DNA from: SGZJ01 sp949372955
Lineage (GTDB): Bacteria > Bacteroidota > Bacteroidia > Flavobacteriales > Flavobacteriaceae
Length of the DNA: 11,956 nt
Assembly (NCBI GenBank): GCA_949372955.1
Contig: CASIAX010000027.1
Location: 1 to 11,956, forward strand
Direction of reading: 5' to 3'
The position numbers were made by a program, and so were the translations under genes. A model generated the notes under the pieces. The model had not been told where the DNA came from, ran no database searches, and saw only the letters and a program-made list of their open reading frames with translations. How positions within the stretch are numbered: the first letter of the stretch is position 1; each line of letters opens with the position of its first letter. Positions 1 through 7,523 of the stretch are shown in pieces.

Positions 1-566
1 GAGATTATATATAAGATCACGTCCTTAGGAAGTACTCCATTTTTAAGTTTTCCATTGACGCTAACCCGTAAGCTCTTAGGTTTTGACAGCAGTAAGCACT
101 GGCTTGCAAATACTTGGGCAACTTGACTGGTTCCAATCCCAAAAGCAATAGTTCCAAAAGCTCCGTGTGTAGAGGTGTGACTGTCGCCACATACCATTGT
201 CATTCCCGGCTGAGTAATCCCTAATTCTGGAGCCATTACGTGTACAATGCCATTGTATTTGTGACCTAATTCATAAAGAGTAATATTGTTTTTGTTACAG
301 TTTTTAGAGAGTTGTGCAAGTTGTTTTCTAGATAACTCATCCTTAACCGGTAAATGTTGGTCTAAAGTAGGTGTGTTGTGATCAGCTGTTGCTAAAATTT
401 GCTGCGGTCTAAAAACTGGAATCTGTCGTTCTTCGAGTTCATTAAAAGCTTGAGGGCTAGTGACCTCATGAATTAAGTGCTTGTCAATGTAGAGCACTTG
501 GGGCCCGTCCTGAATTGTGTCAACGACATGGGTGTCCCAAACTTTATCAAATAGAGTTTTTTTCAT
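1..566 (-). CDS. leuC: 3-isopropylmalate dehydratase large subunit, N-terminal 188 codons (runs off the left edge)
   Basis: LeuC is the iron-sulfur (aconitase-family) large subunit of isopropylmalate isomerase. With LeuD it converts 2-isopropylmalate to 3-isopropylmalate in leucine synthesis in the cytoplasm. The frame is open from the ATG at 566 to the window edge. It begins MKKTLFDKVWDTHVV and carries family blocks such as LYIDKHLIHEVTSPQAF (about residues 25-41), ATADHNTPT (59-67) and VCGDSHTSTHGAFG (125-138). About 188 residues of a protein usually near 465 are visible. The cysteines that bind the 4Fe-4S cluster lie in the missing part, so cluster integrity cannot be judged. It starts 15 bases after the leuA stop on the same strand, so the two are probably co-transcribed. 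No frameshift or stop is seen. Confidence 0.95.
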   Translation of the reverse strand, partial: MKKTLFDKVWDTHVVDTIQDGPQVLYIDKHLIHEVTSPQAFNELEERQIPVFRPQQILATADHNTPTLDQHLPVKDELSRKQLAQLSKNCNKNNITLYELGHKYNGIVHVMAPELGITQPGMTMVCGDSHTSTHGAFGTIAFGIGTSQVAQVFASQCLLLSKPKSLRVSVNGKLKNGVLPKDVILYII

Positions 567-581
567 AAATGCGTATTCGAT

Positions 582-1742
582 TTAGTTATAAATCTTAGTG
601 GTTTTTATAATTTCATGAATATCGGAATCAATTACTTCTTTTTTAGTGTCTGCAAAATTTAAGAATTCTGCATAGACAACATCTAATTCAAGTTTAGTAA
701 GTTCGTAGCCAACATTTTTAGCTCTGTATGCTAAGGCTGCACGGCCACTTCTGGCAGTAAGTAAAATAGCCGACTCTGTGACGCCAACATCTTTCGGATC
801 TATAATCTCGTAGGTTTCACGATTTTTAATCACGCCATCTTGGTGAATTCCAGAACTGTGAGCAAATGCATTAGCACCAACAATAGCTTTGTTAGGTTGC
901 GTGTAAATTCCCATGCTTTCAGAAACCAATTGACTTATTCCGTATAACATTTGTGTGTTTATATTGGTGTCTAGGTTTAGGTAAGGATGTTGTTTCATAA
1001 TCATCACTACTTCTTCCAAAGCGGTATTTCCGGCGCGCTCCCCAATACCATTAATAGTACATTCTATTTGGCGGGCGCCGTTAATGATTCCTTCAATAGA
1101 ATTAGCCGTTGCAAGTCCTAAGTCATTGTGACAATGGCAAGAAATAATCGCTTTATCAATTCCCTTTACGTTTTCTTTTAAGTATTTAATTTTAGCTCCA
1201 TATTCATGGGGTAAGCAATAGCCAGTTGTGTCTGGTATATTTAACACAGTTGCTCCAGCTTTTATCACTGCTTCACAAACACGCGCCAAATATTCGTTGT
1301 CGGTTCGTCCAGCGTCTTCAGCATAAAACTCTACATCTTCAACAAAGGACTTTGCGTAAGATACCGCTCGTACAGCACGCTCAATAATAGCGTCTTTATT
1401 TGATTTGAATTTATGAATTATATGGGAGTCTGAAGTCCCAATTCCTGTGTGGATTCTAGGTCTTTTAGCATGTTTGAGAGCATCAGCGGCAACTTTGATG
1501 TCGTTTTCTACTGAACGCGTGAGGCCGCAAACAGTCGCATTTTTTACAATTTTAGAAATTTCTTCTACAGATTTAAAATCGCCTGGACTTGAAACGGGAA
1601 ATCCAGCCTCAATTACATCAACGCCTAACAAATCCAATTGTTTTGCAATAATTATTTTTTGAGGCGTATTTAGCTTACATCCAGGGACTTGCTCGCCGTC
1701 ACGAAGCGTTGTGTCAAAAATTTGAATTTGTGTGTTAGACAT
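582..1742 (-). CDS. leuA: 2-isopropylmalate synthase, short form without the regulatory domain
   Basis: LeuA condenses 2-oxoisovalerate with acetyl-CoA, the committed step of leucine synthesis. The 386-residue product contains the HMGL-like TIM barrel: DTTLRDGEQ at residues 10-18 (catalytic and metal-binding start), EAGFPVSSPGD near 45-55, the metal-ligand motif HCHND at 203-207, GIGERAGN at 232-239 and FAHSSGIHQDG at 293-303. The protein ends about 85 residues after that last motif. Classical LeuA is about 500 residues or more and carries a C-terminal leucine-sensing dimer domain, which is absent here. Homocitrate or citramalate synthase are related alternatives, but the adjacent leuC supports LeuA. 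It is the first visible gene of a leftward leu operon, divergent from the gene at 1891. No clear promoter was found in the 148-base upstream gap. Confidence 0.95.
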   Translation of the reverse strand: MSNTQIQIFDTTLRDGEQVPGCKLNTPQKIIIAKQLDLLGVDVIEAGFPVSSPGDFKSVEEISKIVKNATVCGLTRSVENDIKVAADALKHAKRPRIHTGIGTSDSHIIHKFKSNKDAIIERAVRAVSYAKSFVEDVEFYAEDAGRTDNEYLARVCEAVIKAGATVLNIPDTTGYCLPHEYGAKIKYLKENVKGIDKAIISCHCHNDLGLATANSIEGIINGARQIECTINGIGERAGNTALEEVVMIMKQHPYLNLDTNINTQMLYGISQLVSESMGIYTQPNKAIVGANAFAHSSGIHQDGVIKNRETYEIIDPKDVGVTESAILLTARSGRAALAYRAKNVGYELTKLELDVVYAEFLNFADTKKEVIDSDIHEIIKTTKIYN

Positions 1743-1783
1743 TTATTGGAATAAATTTTTCTATTGTTGTACGAATTTATATT

Positions 1784-1817
1784 TTGGTTCTATTAAATGA
1801 GTTGGTTATCATATTTG
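1784..1817 (+). promoter_or_regulatory. weak candidate promoter for the gene at 1891
   Basis: In the 148-base gap between divergent leuA and the gene at 1891, CATATTTG at 1810-1817 matches the Bacteroidota -7 consensus TAnnTTTG except at its first base. A TTG at 1784-1786 lies 23 bases upstream, at the long end for a -33 box. The gap also holds two copies of GGTTCTA (near 1787 and 1854) of unknown meaning. No good TAnnTTTG match was found on the leuA strand. Confidence 0.3.
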
Positions 1818-1890
1818 CATTACGACGCATAACAATGCCATATTTCAATTAAGGTTCTAATATACAACATAATATGTCAATATATATACT

Positions 1891-3443
1891 ATGACTAAAG
1901 AGCAAAAAGATAATTTATTTGTGCTTATAAAGTCATTGTCCAAATCTGAAAAACGACAATTTAAACTCTACGTTGGCCGTTTGGGTGTTAATGAGGATTC
2001 TAAATTTTTATTGCTGTTCAATATTTTGCAAAAATTAAAGGCGTATGATGAAACAGCGATATTAAAAAACGGTTTTGTAAAAAAGCAACAACTATCCAAT
2101 TTAAAAGCGCATTTGTATAAACAGATTTTAATTAGCCTACGATTAAACCCTTCTCACCAAAATATTAGGATTCAAATTCGCGAGCAACTAGACTTTGCTA
2201 CGATTTTATACCATAAAGGGCTTTATACTCAAAGTTTAAAAATATTAGATAAAGCCAAGTCATTAGCCATTTCAAATGAAGAAAAAAATATTGCCAATGA
2301 GATCATCGAGTTAGAGAAAGTAATTGAATCTCAATATATTACAAGAAGTATTAGCACTACGGGCAGATGAGTTAACAATTCAAGCTAAAGAGTTAAGTCG
2401 TCAAAACCTATTAGCTAGTAAGCTGTCTAATTTAGCCCTTCAGTTATACGGGTTATTTTTAAAAACTGGCTATGTGAAAGCAGGCTTCTGAGCATGAGAA
2501 AGTGACTAAGTATTTTAAAGATAGGCTGCCTGATTATAAAATATCTGAATTAGGCTTCAGGGAGAAATTATGGCTTTACAAATCTTATTTATGGTATAGT
2601 TTCTTGACACAAGATTTTTTAGCATGTTATAAGTATTCAAAAAAATGGGTAGATTTATTCCATGAGTATCCTGCAATGATCCGACTTAATCCCGTCTTTT
2701 TTCTTAATGGTAACCAGAACTTATTAGAAGCTTTATTTTTCATAAAACGACATGACAAGTTTTTAGATACATTAAACAATCTAATTAGAGTTACAAATCA
2801 AGATTGGTTTCCTAAAGACGATAACGTAGAGAGCCTTACCTTTCTGTATATTAGTTCAAATAAGTTCAATGCCCATTTTATGGAAGGTACCTTTAAACAA
2901 GGGCTTCCACTAATCCCAGATACACTAGAAGGGCTTCGAAAGCATAAAAGCCGCATTGACGAACACCACGTTATGGTTTTTTATTATAAATTCGCAAGTT
3001 TGTATTTTGGCATCGGCGATTATCATAAGTGTATTGATTTCTTAGAGAAAATAATTAGTAATAAATCTCTACAAATGCGTGAAGACCTTTTGTGTTTCTC
3101 TAGGATTTTAAATTTAGTAGCGCATTATGAAGCTGGGCTGGATTATAACCTTGATTCACTCATTAAAAGCACGTATAAGTTTTTGATAAAAATGGAAGAT
3201 CTTCATATGGTTCAAAAAGAAATGATTAAGTTTCTGAAGCGCTTAGGCGATATTTATCCTCAAGACATAAGAGCAGCGTTTAAGGAGCTTCATACCAAGC
3301 TTAAAGTGTTCGAAAACGATCCTTATGAAAAAAGAGCTTTCTTGTATTTAGATGTGTTGTCTTGGCTTGAGAGTAATATAGAAAATAAATCGGTAGAATC
3401 TATAATTCGCCGAAAATATTTATCTTTAAGTGAAATAAATTAA
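1891..3443 (+). pseudogene. helical-repeat protein of unknown function, broken by two +1 frameshifts (or sequence errors)
   Basis: I do not recognise a named family. The protein appears all helical and rich in Leu, Lys and Glu, with TPR-like helix pairs such as residues about 95-145. The reading frame is split in three. From 1891 the first frame runs to a stop at 2368-2370. The next frame reads RADELTIQAKELSRQNLL from about 2360 and stays open to about 2486. The third continues EHEKVTKYFKDRL from about 2490 to the stop at 3441-3443. Removing one base near 2359 and one near 2486 gives a continuous frame of 516 codons plus stop, since 1553 minus 2 bases is divisible by three. The GTG at 2502 is then an internal valine rather than a start. 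The three parts join without missing or repeated sequence, so this is one gene with two small indels. No signal peptide or membrane segment is seen. Whether it is decayed or mis-sequenced cannot be decided here. Confidence 0.75.
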
Positions 3444-3460
3444 AATTTACCGAAAAATAT

Positions 3461-3492
3461 TTGGTTTATATCTTTTAATTATTGAATATTTG
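3461..3492 (+). promoter_or_regulatory. candidate promoter of the met operon
   Basis: TTG at 3461-3463 and AATATTTG at 3485-3492 are separated by 21 bases. They resemble the Bacteroidota -33 (TTG) and -7 (TAnnTTTG) boxes, with one mismatch at the first base of the -7 box. Transcription would begin near 3497-3500, about 25 bases before the first stem of the SAM riboswitch, which is where a riboswitch promoter would be expected. Confidence 0.5.
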
Positions 3493-3521
3493 CACTCACA
3501 AAGTTCAATAACTTACTGAAA

Positions 3522-3642
3522 TGTTATCAAGAAAGGCGGAGGGATAGACCCATTGAAGCCTTAGCAACCCTTTATCTTGTTAAAGAAGGTGCTAAATTCT
3601 ACTTGATTTTCGATTTAATAATTGGAAGTTAGATAGATAACA
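3522..3642 (+). promoter_or_regulatory. SAM-I (S-box) riboswitch
   Basis: This is an S-adenosylmethionine-sensing leader of the SAM-I class, located before metY and metX. The conserved core is readable: GGCGGAGGGA at 3535-3544, GACCC, TGAAGCC, then AGCAACCC at 3563-3570 and AAGGTGCTAAATTC near 3586-3599. The expected stems can be drawn. P1 is TGTTATC (3522-3528) with GATAACA (3636-3642). P2 is AAGGC (3533-3537) with GCCTT (3558-3562). P3 is CTTTA (3570-3574) with TAAAG (3581-3585). P4 is TCTACTT with AAGTTAGA (about 3598-3604 and 3626-3633) with one bulge. SAM binding stabilises P1 and normally switches the downstream genes off. The genes here make homocysteine, which fits. Confidence 0.93.
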
Positions 3643-3645
3643 AAC

Positions 3646-3669
3646 CATATTTACAATTTAGTAAATATG
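3646..3669 (+). terminator. possible expression platform of the SAM riboswitch (AT-rich hairpin)
   Basis: Four bases after P1, CATATTTAC (3646-3654) and GTAAATATG (3661-3669) form a perfect 9-bp inverted repeat with a 6-base loop. It is followed by ATTTCTTT. The position suits an intrinsic terminator controlled by P1. However, the stem has only two GC pairs and the T-run is interrupted, so termination strength is doubtful. No convincing antiterminator partner was found. Confidence 0.35.
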
Positions 3670-3698
3670 ATTTCTTTATAACATTTTTCTAATAAGTA

Positions 3699-3714
3699 CA
3701 CTTTTCAAAAAGTG
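3699..3714 (+). other. second leader hairpin upstream of metY
   Basis: CACTTTT (3699-3705) and AAAAGTG (3708-3714) can pair around a tight loop, more realistically 6 bp with a 4-base loop. The hairpin is 46 bases before the metY start and is not followed by a T-run. Its role is unknown: it may influence mRNA stability or translation, or be chance in AT-rich sequence. Confidence 0.25.
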
Positions 3715-3760
3715 CATTTGACTTTTGGTTTAATTAGTATTAACTCAAAAAAATAGAAAA

Positions 3761-5059
3761 ATGAGTACACAAAAATTTGCAACCCAAGCGTTGCATGCAG
3801 GACACAACGTGTCAGAAAACGGAGGTACACGAGCCGTGCCAATTTATCAATCAACAGCTTATGTGTTTGACAGCTCAGACCATGCAGCTAATTTATTTGC
3901 CTTAGCTGAGCCAGGAAACATTTACACCCGTATAAATAATCCTACAAATGATGTTTTAGAGCAGCGCCTAGCAGCTTTAGAAGGCGGTATTGCGGCTGTT
4001 GTAACTGCCTCAGGCACTGCTGCAATTGCGACAAGCTTACTAACGTTGTTAAAGGCGGGCGATCACATTGTAGCTTCAAGTAGTTTGTATGGAGGAACTT
4101 ATAACTTATTAAGCGTAACCCTTCCAAGACATGGAATCACAACCACTTTTGTAGATCCATCAAACCCTGAAAACTTTCAAAAAGCAGCCCAAGAAAATAC
4201 CCGAACATTTTTTATTGAATCTCTTGGAAACCCAAAACTAGATGTTTTGGATATCGAAGCAATCTCTAAACAAGCCAAGGCCTATAAGGTGCCGTTAATT
4301 GTGGATAATACAGTCGCCACTCCTTATTTGTTAAATCCTATTGCGCACGGCGCTAACATTGTTATTCAGTCACTTACTAAGTACATCAATGGAAATGGAA
4401 CTGCTCTTGGCGGTGCTATTATTGATGCGGGTACTTTTGATTGGGGTAGTGGTAAATTTCCTGAATTTACAGAGCCTTCCGCAGGATACCACGGGTTAAT
4501 TTATAACGAAGTCATAGGAGCAGCTTCATTTATTGCTAAAGTTAGAATAGAAGGTCTTAGAGATTATGGAGCTGCATTAAGTCCATTTAATGCGTTTCAA
4601 ATCATTCAAGGTTTAGAAACCTTAGAAGTTAGAATCCAGAAACACAGTGCAAATGCCCTAGATTTGGCGCAGTGGTTACAAATCCAAGACGATGTGGAGT
4701 GGGTAAATTACCCAGGCTTGGAATCTAGTCCTTATAAAGTACTTGCAGATAAGTATTTGCCTAAAGGACAGAGTGGAATTGTGACATTTGGTGTTAAGGG
4801 CGGCTTTGAAGCAGCAAAAAAAATTGCCGATACTACTAAGCTATTTTCGTTGCTTGCTAATATTGGAGATACTAAGTCGTTGATCATCCACCCTGCAAGT
4901 ACAACACACCAACAATTAAGTGATGCGTCGCAAGAAGCAACTGGAGTTACTAAAGATTTAATTCGTTTATCAGTTGGGATAGAAAATATTGAAGACTTAA
5001 AGTCAGACCTAGAAGAAGCTTTTAAAGCGGTTCGTAAATTAACATTACAAGCAAATTAA
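3761..5059 (+). CDS. metY: O-acetylhomoserine sulfhydrylase (O-acetylhomoserine aminocarboxypropyltransferase)
   Basis: This cytoplasmic PLP enzyme makes homocysteine from O-acetylhomoserine and sulfide, the direct-sulfhydrylation route to methionine. The 432-residue length matches the MetY branch of the Cys/Met-metabolism PLP family, whose MetB and MetC members are nearer 380-400. Visible sites are IYTRINNPT (54-62, with phosphate-contact Tyr55 and Arg57), ASGTAAI (83-89), Tyr110 in SSLYGGTYNL (stacks on the cofactor ring), Asp182 in VDNT, the Schiff-base Lys207 in QSLTKYINGNG, and Arg402 in IRLSVGIE (substrate carboxylate). The ATG at 3761 gives the usual N-terminus, STQKFATQALHAG. It is first in the operon behind the SAM-I riboswitch, and metX starts 2 bases after its stop. 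A cystathionine-type enzyme is less likely because of length and the metX partner. Confidence 0.93.
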   Translation: MSTQKFATQALHAGHNVSENGGTRAVPIYQSTAYVFDSSDHAANLFALAEPGNIYTRINNPTNDVLEQRLAALEGGIAAVVTASGTAAIATSLLTLLKAGDHIVASSSLYGGTYNLLSVTLPRHGITTTFVDPSNPENFQKAAQENTRTFFIESLGNPKLDVLDIEAISKQAKAYKVPLIVDNTVATPYLLNPIAHGANIVIQSLTKYINGNGTALGGAIIDAGTFDWGSGKFPEFTEPSAGYHGLIYNEVIGAASFIAKVRIEGLRDYGAALSPFNAFQIIQGLETLEVRIQKHSANALDLAQWLQIQDDVEWVNYPGLESSPYKVLADKYLPKGQSGIVTFGVKGGFEAAKKIADTTKLFSLLANIGDTKSLIIHPASTTHQQLSDASQEATGVTKDLIRLSVGIENIEDLKSDLEEAFKAVRKLTLQAN

Positions 5060-5061
5060 GA

Positions 5062-6033
5062 GTGGAAGATCTTCAGTATATTAATATACATAATTATATT
5101 ACTAAAAAGGGTAAGACTTATTCTGTAAACTTATCTTACCAGCTTTTTGGCAAACCTCTTCATGAGGCACCCGTGGTAATGATTAATCATGCTTTAACGG
5201 GCAATTCTAATGTTGCAGGTGCAGACGGTTGGTGGAGTTCAATTGTAGGACACGGGAAATTGATTGACACTACTTTCTACACGGTATTAGCGTTTAATAT
5301 CCCAGGTAATGGACAAGATCAAAATCCATCGAATCTTATTGATAACTATAAGGATTTTACAGCAGGGGATATTGCACAAATTTTTGCTATAGCTTTAAAT
5401 AAGTTAAAAATAACACAGCTTTTTGCTGTAATAGGAGGGTCTGTTGGGGGCGGTTTGGCCTGGGAACTAGCAGCTTTGAAGCCCAAACTGATTGAGCACC
5501 TTATTCCGATTGCTGCCGATTGGAAATCTACAGATTGGTTGTTAGCTAATTGCCACATCCAAGACCGAATTCTTAACAACTCTTCTGAACCTCTGGCAGA
5601 TGCACGAATGCACGCTATGTCACTTTACCGAACCCCAGAGTCTTTAAAAAGTAAATTTGACAGATCGATTCAAGCTGGTGAGGCTATTTTTGCTGTAGAA
5701 AGCTGGTTAAATTTCCATGGAAAAGCACTGAATGACCGATTTCAACTTGCAGCGTACAAAATGATGAATCAAGTCCTACGAACTTTAGATATAACGCAAG
5801 GAAAAAAAGATTTTGTGGAGGTGGCTTCAAAAATTAAATCTGACATACATATTGTTACTATTAATTCTGACTTATTTTTCAAACCAGATGAAAACTGGGA
5901 AACCTATGTAGGATTAAAAACACATAAAGAGAATGTCAAAATTTCAGAAATCCAATCGATTCATGGTCATGATGCATTTTTAATTGAGTTTAACCAACTG
6001 GAAGAAATTCTAGAAGGAGTATTTAGAAGCTAA
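5062..6033 (+). CDS. metX: homoserine O-acetyltransferase-like alpha/beta hydrolase
   Basis: MetX activates homoserine with acetyl-CoA to give O-acetylhomoserine, the substrate of the MetY encoded just upstream. The 323-residue protein is an alpha/beta-hydrolase with NHALTGNSN (42-50), ADGWWSSIVGHGK (54-66), the nucleophile elbow GGSVGGG (125-131, Ser127), LYRTPES (188-194), Asp270 in INSDLFF, and His303 in GHDAFLIE. The Ser-Asp-His triad is therefore complete. It is shorter than typical MetX (about 350-380), and the elbow reads GGSVGG rather than the common GGSMGG. The start is GTG at 5062, two bases after the metY stop, which implies translational coupling. Acyl specificity (acetyl or succinyl) is inferred from the MetY partner, not proved by sequence. 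The next plus-strand gene is beyond a strong terminator, so no homoserine dehydrogenase follows in this operon. Confidence 0.88.
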   Translation: MEDLQYINIHNYITKKGKTYSVNLSYQLFGKPLHEAPVVMINHALTGNSNVAGADGWWSSIVGHGKLIDTTFYTVLAFNIPGNGQDQNPSNLIDNYKDFTAGDIAQIFAIALNKLKITQLFAVIGGSVGGGLAWELAALKPKLIEHLIPIAADWKSTDWLLANCHIQDRILNNSSEPLADARMHAMSLYRTPESLKSKFDRSIQAGEAIFAVESWLNFHGKALNDRFQLAAYKMMNQVLRTLDITQGKKDFVEVASKIKSDIHIVTINSDLFFKPDENWETYVGLKTHKENVKISEIQSIHGHDAFLIEFNQLEEILEGVFRS

Positions 6034-6066
6034 TTAAATATACACAGATAAGCTATTAATAAAAAT

Positions 6067-6103
6067 AAAAAAGCCTGTGAAATTAATTTCACAGGCTTTT
6101 TTT
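6067..6103. terminator. bidirectional intrinsic terminator
   Basis: The 24-base perfect palindrome at 6073-6096 has arms GCCTGTGAAATT and AATTTCACAGGC. It is flanked by six A (6067-6072) and seven T (6097-6103), so it is a terminator on both strands. It lies 40 bases after the metX stop and 19 bases beyond the stop of the convergent gene that ends at 6122, so it probably serves both. Confidence 0.9.
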
Positions 6104-6121
6104 AATGTGGTTAAATACTAC

Positions 6122-7306
6122 TTATTCTTTAATGATTTTTAATGTTTTACTTTTGTTATTGGACCTTATTCGCATTAAATAAATCCCTGGATTTAAAGAG
6201 CTAAGATCTAATCTATTGTTGTTCATTAAACTAGAACTAGACTTCAATACAGATTGCCCTAGTTGATTAAATACCTCAACTGTGTCAAACCCTGAAGTGG
6301 TATTAATAGTTACCACATCCTTAACAGGGTTTGGTGAAACATTAAACGTATTAAGAGATATTTCTTCAATTCCTAAAGGGTCGGCAGCTCCTGTTGTGAA
6401 AGAAAATATAGGGGAATCTGTACTGCCAGCAACATTTACACTTGTAACTTTCCAGTAGTAGGTGGTGTTTGCTTGCCAACCCGTATCAACCGCATCGCCA
6501 TAGGAAATATTTCCCCCTCCATCAACGGAACCATCAAATCCTGTAAGGGTTCCTATCTCTAATTCATTGGTTGTGCCAATAGAGACATTATAAGATGTTG
6601 CAGCATCACCTGTTGTAGCTTCATCCCAAGAAAAATTAATCAATTTAGTGTCTGTAGTCGATAATGTGATTTCTACATCTGTTGCTTGGTCCGTAGGCGA
6701 CATGTTAGTACACACATCTGGAGCACTACCTTCAGGCTGTTGAATAGTTATATCGTCGATTGCCCACCAGTATTCCCATGTTCCTACATATCTGAATCTA
6801 ATTTGAACTTCGGAATTACCTCCTAAACTAGAGATATCAATTGTTGTATTTCCTGACACGTCTGTATCGTAAGTGATTATATTTTCCCACGATGCTCCGT
6901 TATTGATAGACGAATCAATATAGGCTACAGACGACTGGTACAAACGATACCATTGATTCAATGAAAGAACTATATTTGAATAGCTAGATAAATCAAAAAT
7001 AGGTGAGACTAAAGAGGTGTCTTGGCTTCCGCCACTTCCGTACCCATCGCTATCCACAACTGCATAGTTATTTGTGCAATTTCCCAGTGCAGGGTCGACA
7101 ATCCCTGTGTTGCCTCCATAAGCTGGAGTTTCAGTTGTGGGATTGTTTACAACCCATTCCCCAACAGTTGCATCTGCAGAGTTAACCGTCCATCCGTTAA
7201 CAAATCCTTCGGATATTGTTGCAGTTTCAAAATCTTCACTTAAGATTATTTGAGCGTTTGTAATAAAAGTTGTCATTAATATGACTAAAAAAGTAATTTT
7301 TTTCAT
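6122..7306 (-). CDS. secreted multidomain protein with type IX secretion sorting tail
   Basis: The function is unknown; it is predicted to be exported and released or anchored at the cell surface by the T9SS. The 394 residues divide as follows. Residues 1-18 are a Sec signal peptide (MKKITFLVILMTTFITNA) with likely cleavage before Gln19. About 20-188 form a jelly-roll resembling MAM / choice-of-anchor J domains, from SEDFETATISEGFVNGW through SLVSPIFDLSSYSN to YWWAIDDITI. About 200-306 is a fibronectin type III-like domain (NFSWDEA, SYNVSIGT, TTYYWKVTSVN). About 312-394 is a type A T9SS tail with FNVSPNPVKD (321-330), VEVFNQLGQSV and NPGIYLMRI (372-380), ending in a lysine-rich KTLKIIKE. No protease or glycosidase catalytic motif was seen, so it may be a binding or adhesive protein. 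It stands alone, convergent with metX and divergent from the polyprenyl synthase gene. Confidence 0.9.
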   Translation of the reverse strand: MKKITFLVILMTTFITNAQIILSEDFETATISEGFVNGWTVNSADATVGEWVVNNPTTETPAYGGNTGIVDPALGNCTNNYAVVDSDGYGSGGSQDTSLVSPIFDLSSYSNIVLSLNQWYRLYQSSVAYIDSSINNGASWENIITYDTDVSGNTTIDISSLGGNSEVQIRFRYVGTWEYWWAIDDITIQQPEGSAPDVCTNMSPTDQATDVEITLSTTDTKLINFSWDEATTGDAATSYNVSIGTTNELEIGTLTGFDGSVDGGGNISYGDAVDTGWQANTTYYWKVTSVNVAGSTDSPIFSFTTGAADPLGIEEISLNTFNVSPNPVKDVVTINTTSGFDTVEVFNQLGQSVLKSSSSLMNNNRLDLSSLNPGIYLMRIRSNNKSKTLKIIKE

Positions 7307-7340
7307 GTGAATGCGTTTAAATTTATATTATAAAGATAAT

Positions 7341-7368
7341 CAAAATAGAAGGATTAAAAAAAAAACAA
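7341..7368 (-). promoter_or_regulatory. candidate promoter of the T9SS cargo gene
   Basis: On the minus strand, TTG (7368-7366) and TATTTTG (7347-7341) are 18 bases apart. They resemble the Bacteroidota -33 and -7 boxes, but the -7 box has one base fewer than TAnnTTTG. The spacer includes a run of ten T. The predicted transcript starts near 7334, about 28 bases before the ATG. Confidence 0.35.
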
Positions 7369-7493
7369 TTATTAACTATCAATTTTTTTGTGATTTGTCT
7401 AATTAACTGCCAAGTTTAATTAGTTTTAATAATTTTAGGCATAAATTTTAATTAATTTAACGCAACCCTTAGAAACAATATGTTTTATATGAT

Positions 7494-7501
7494 TAATTTT
7501 G
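7494..7501 (+). promoter_or_regulatory. candidate -7 promoter box for the polyprenyl synthase gene
   Basis: TAATTTTG at 7494-7501 is an exact match to the Bacteroidota -7 consensus TAnnTTTG. No clear TTG -33 box is present at the right distance, only TTA near 7469. Transcription would begin around 7508, leaving a leader of only about 16 bases before the TTG start at 7524. Confidence 0.45.
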
Positions 7502-7523
7502 TATTGTAAATAAATCATTTTTT

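Noticed and set aside
1447..1662. Plus-strand open frame inside leuA, and similar ones at 3942-4127, 5346-5579, 7003-7243, 8810-9022 and 10887-11093.
   Set aside because: All lie within strongly supported genes in another frame and show no family motif; they are shadow frames.
1787..1860. Repeated GGTTCTA in the leuA/1891 intergenic gap as a possible operator.
   Set aside because: Only two 7-base copies in AT-rich sequence; chance is a sufficient explanation without conservation data.
2359..2492. Programmed +1 ribosomal frameshifting in the gene at 1891, since each break is near a TGA (AGA TGA G and TTC TGA G, similar in layout to prfB).
   Set aside because: The slipping tRNAs could not re-pair well in the +1 frame (AGA to GAT, TTC to TCT), two events would be needed in one gene, and nadE has similar breaks without a stop at the slip site.
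2502..3443. A separate gene starting at the GTG at 2502.
   Set aside because: The same frame carries EHEK directly before it, and the upstream pieces join smoothly into one 516-residue frame.
3717..3745. TTGAC-like -35 element between the riboswitch and metY.
   Set aside because: No TAnnTTTG box follows at a suitable distance; a promoter here would also bypass the riboswitch.
7354..7365. Run of ten A upstream of the T9SS gene as a phase-variable tract.
   Set aside because: It lies in the spacer of the candidate promoter of a single gene in an AT-rich intergenic region; nothing else supports phase variation, though length variation could be checked in reads.
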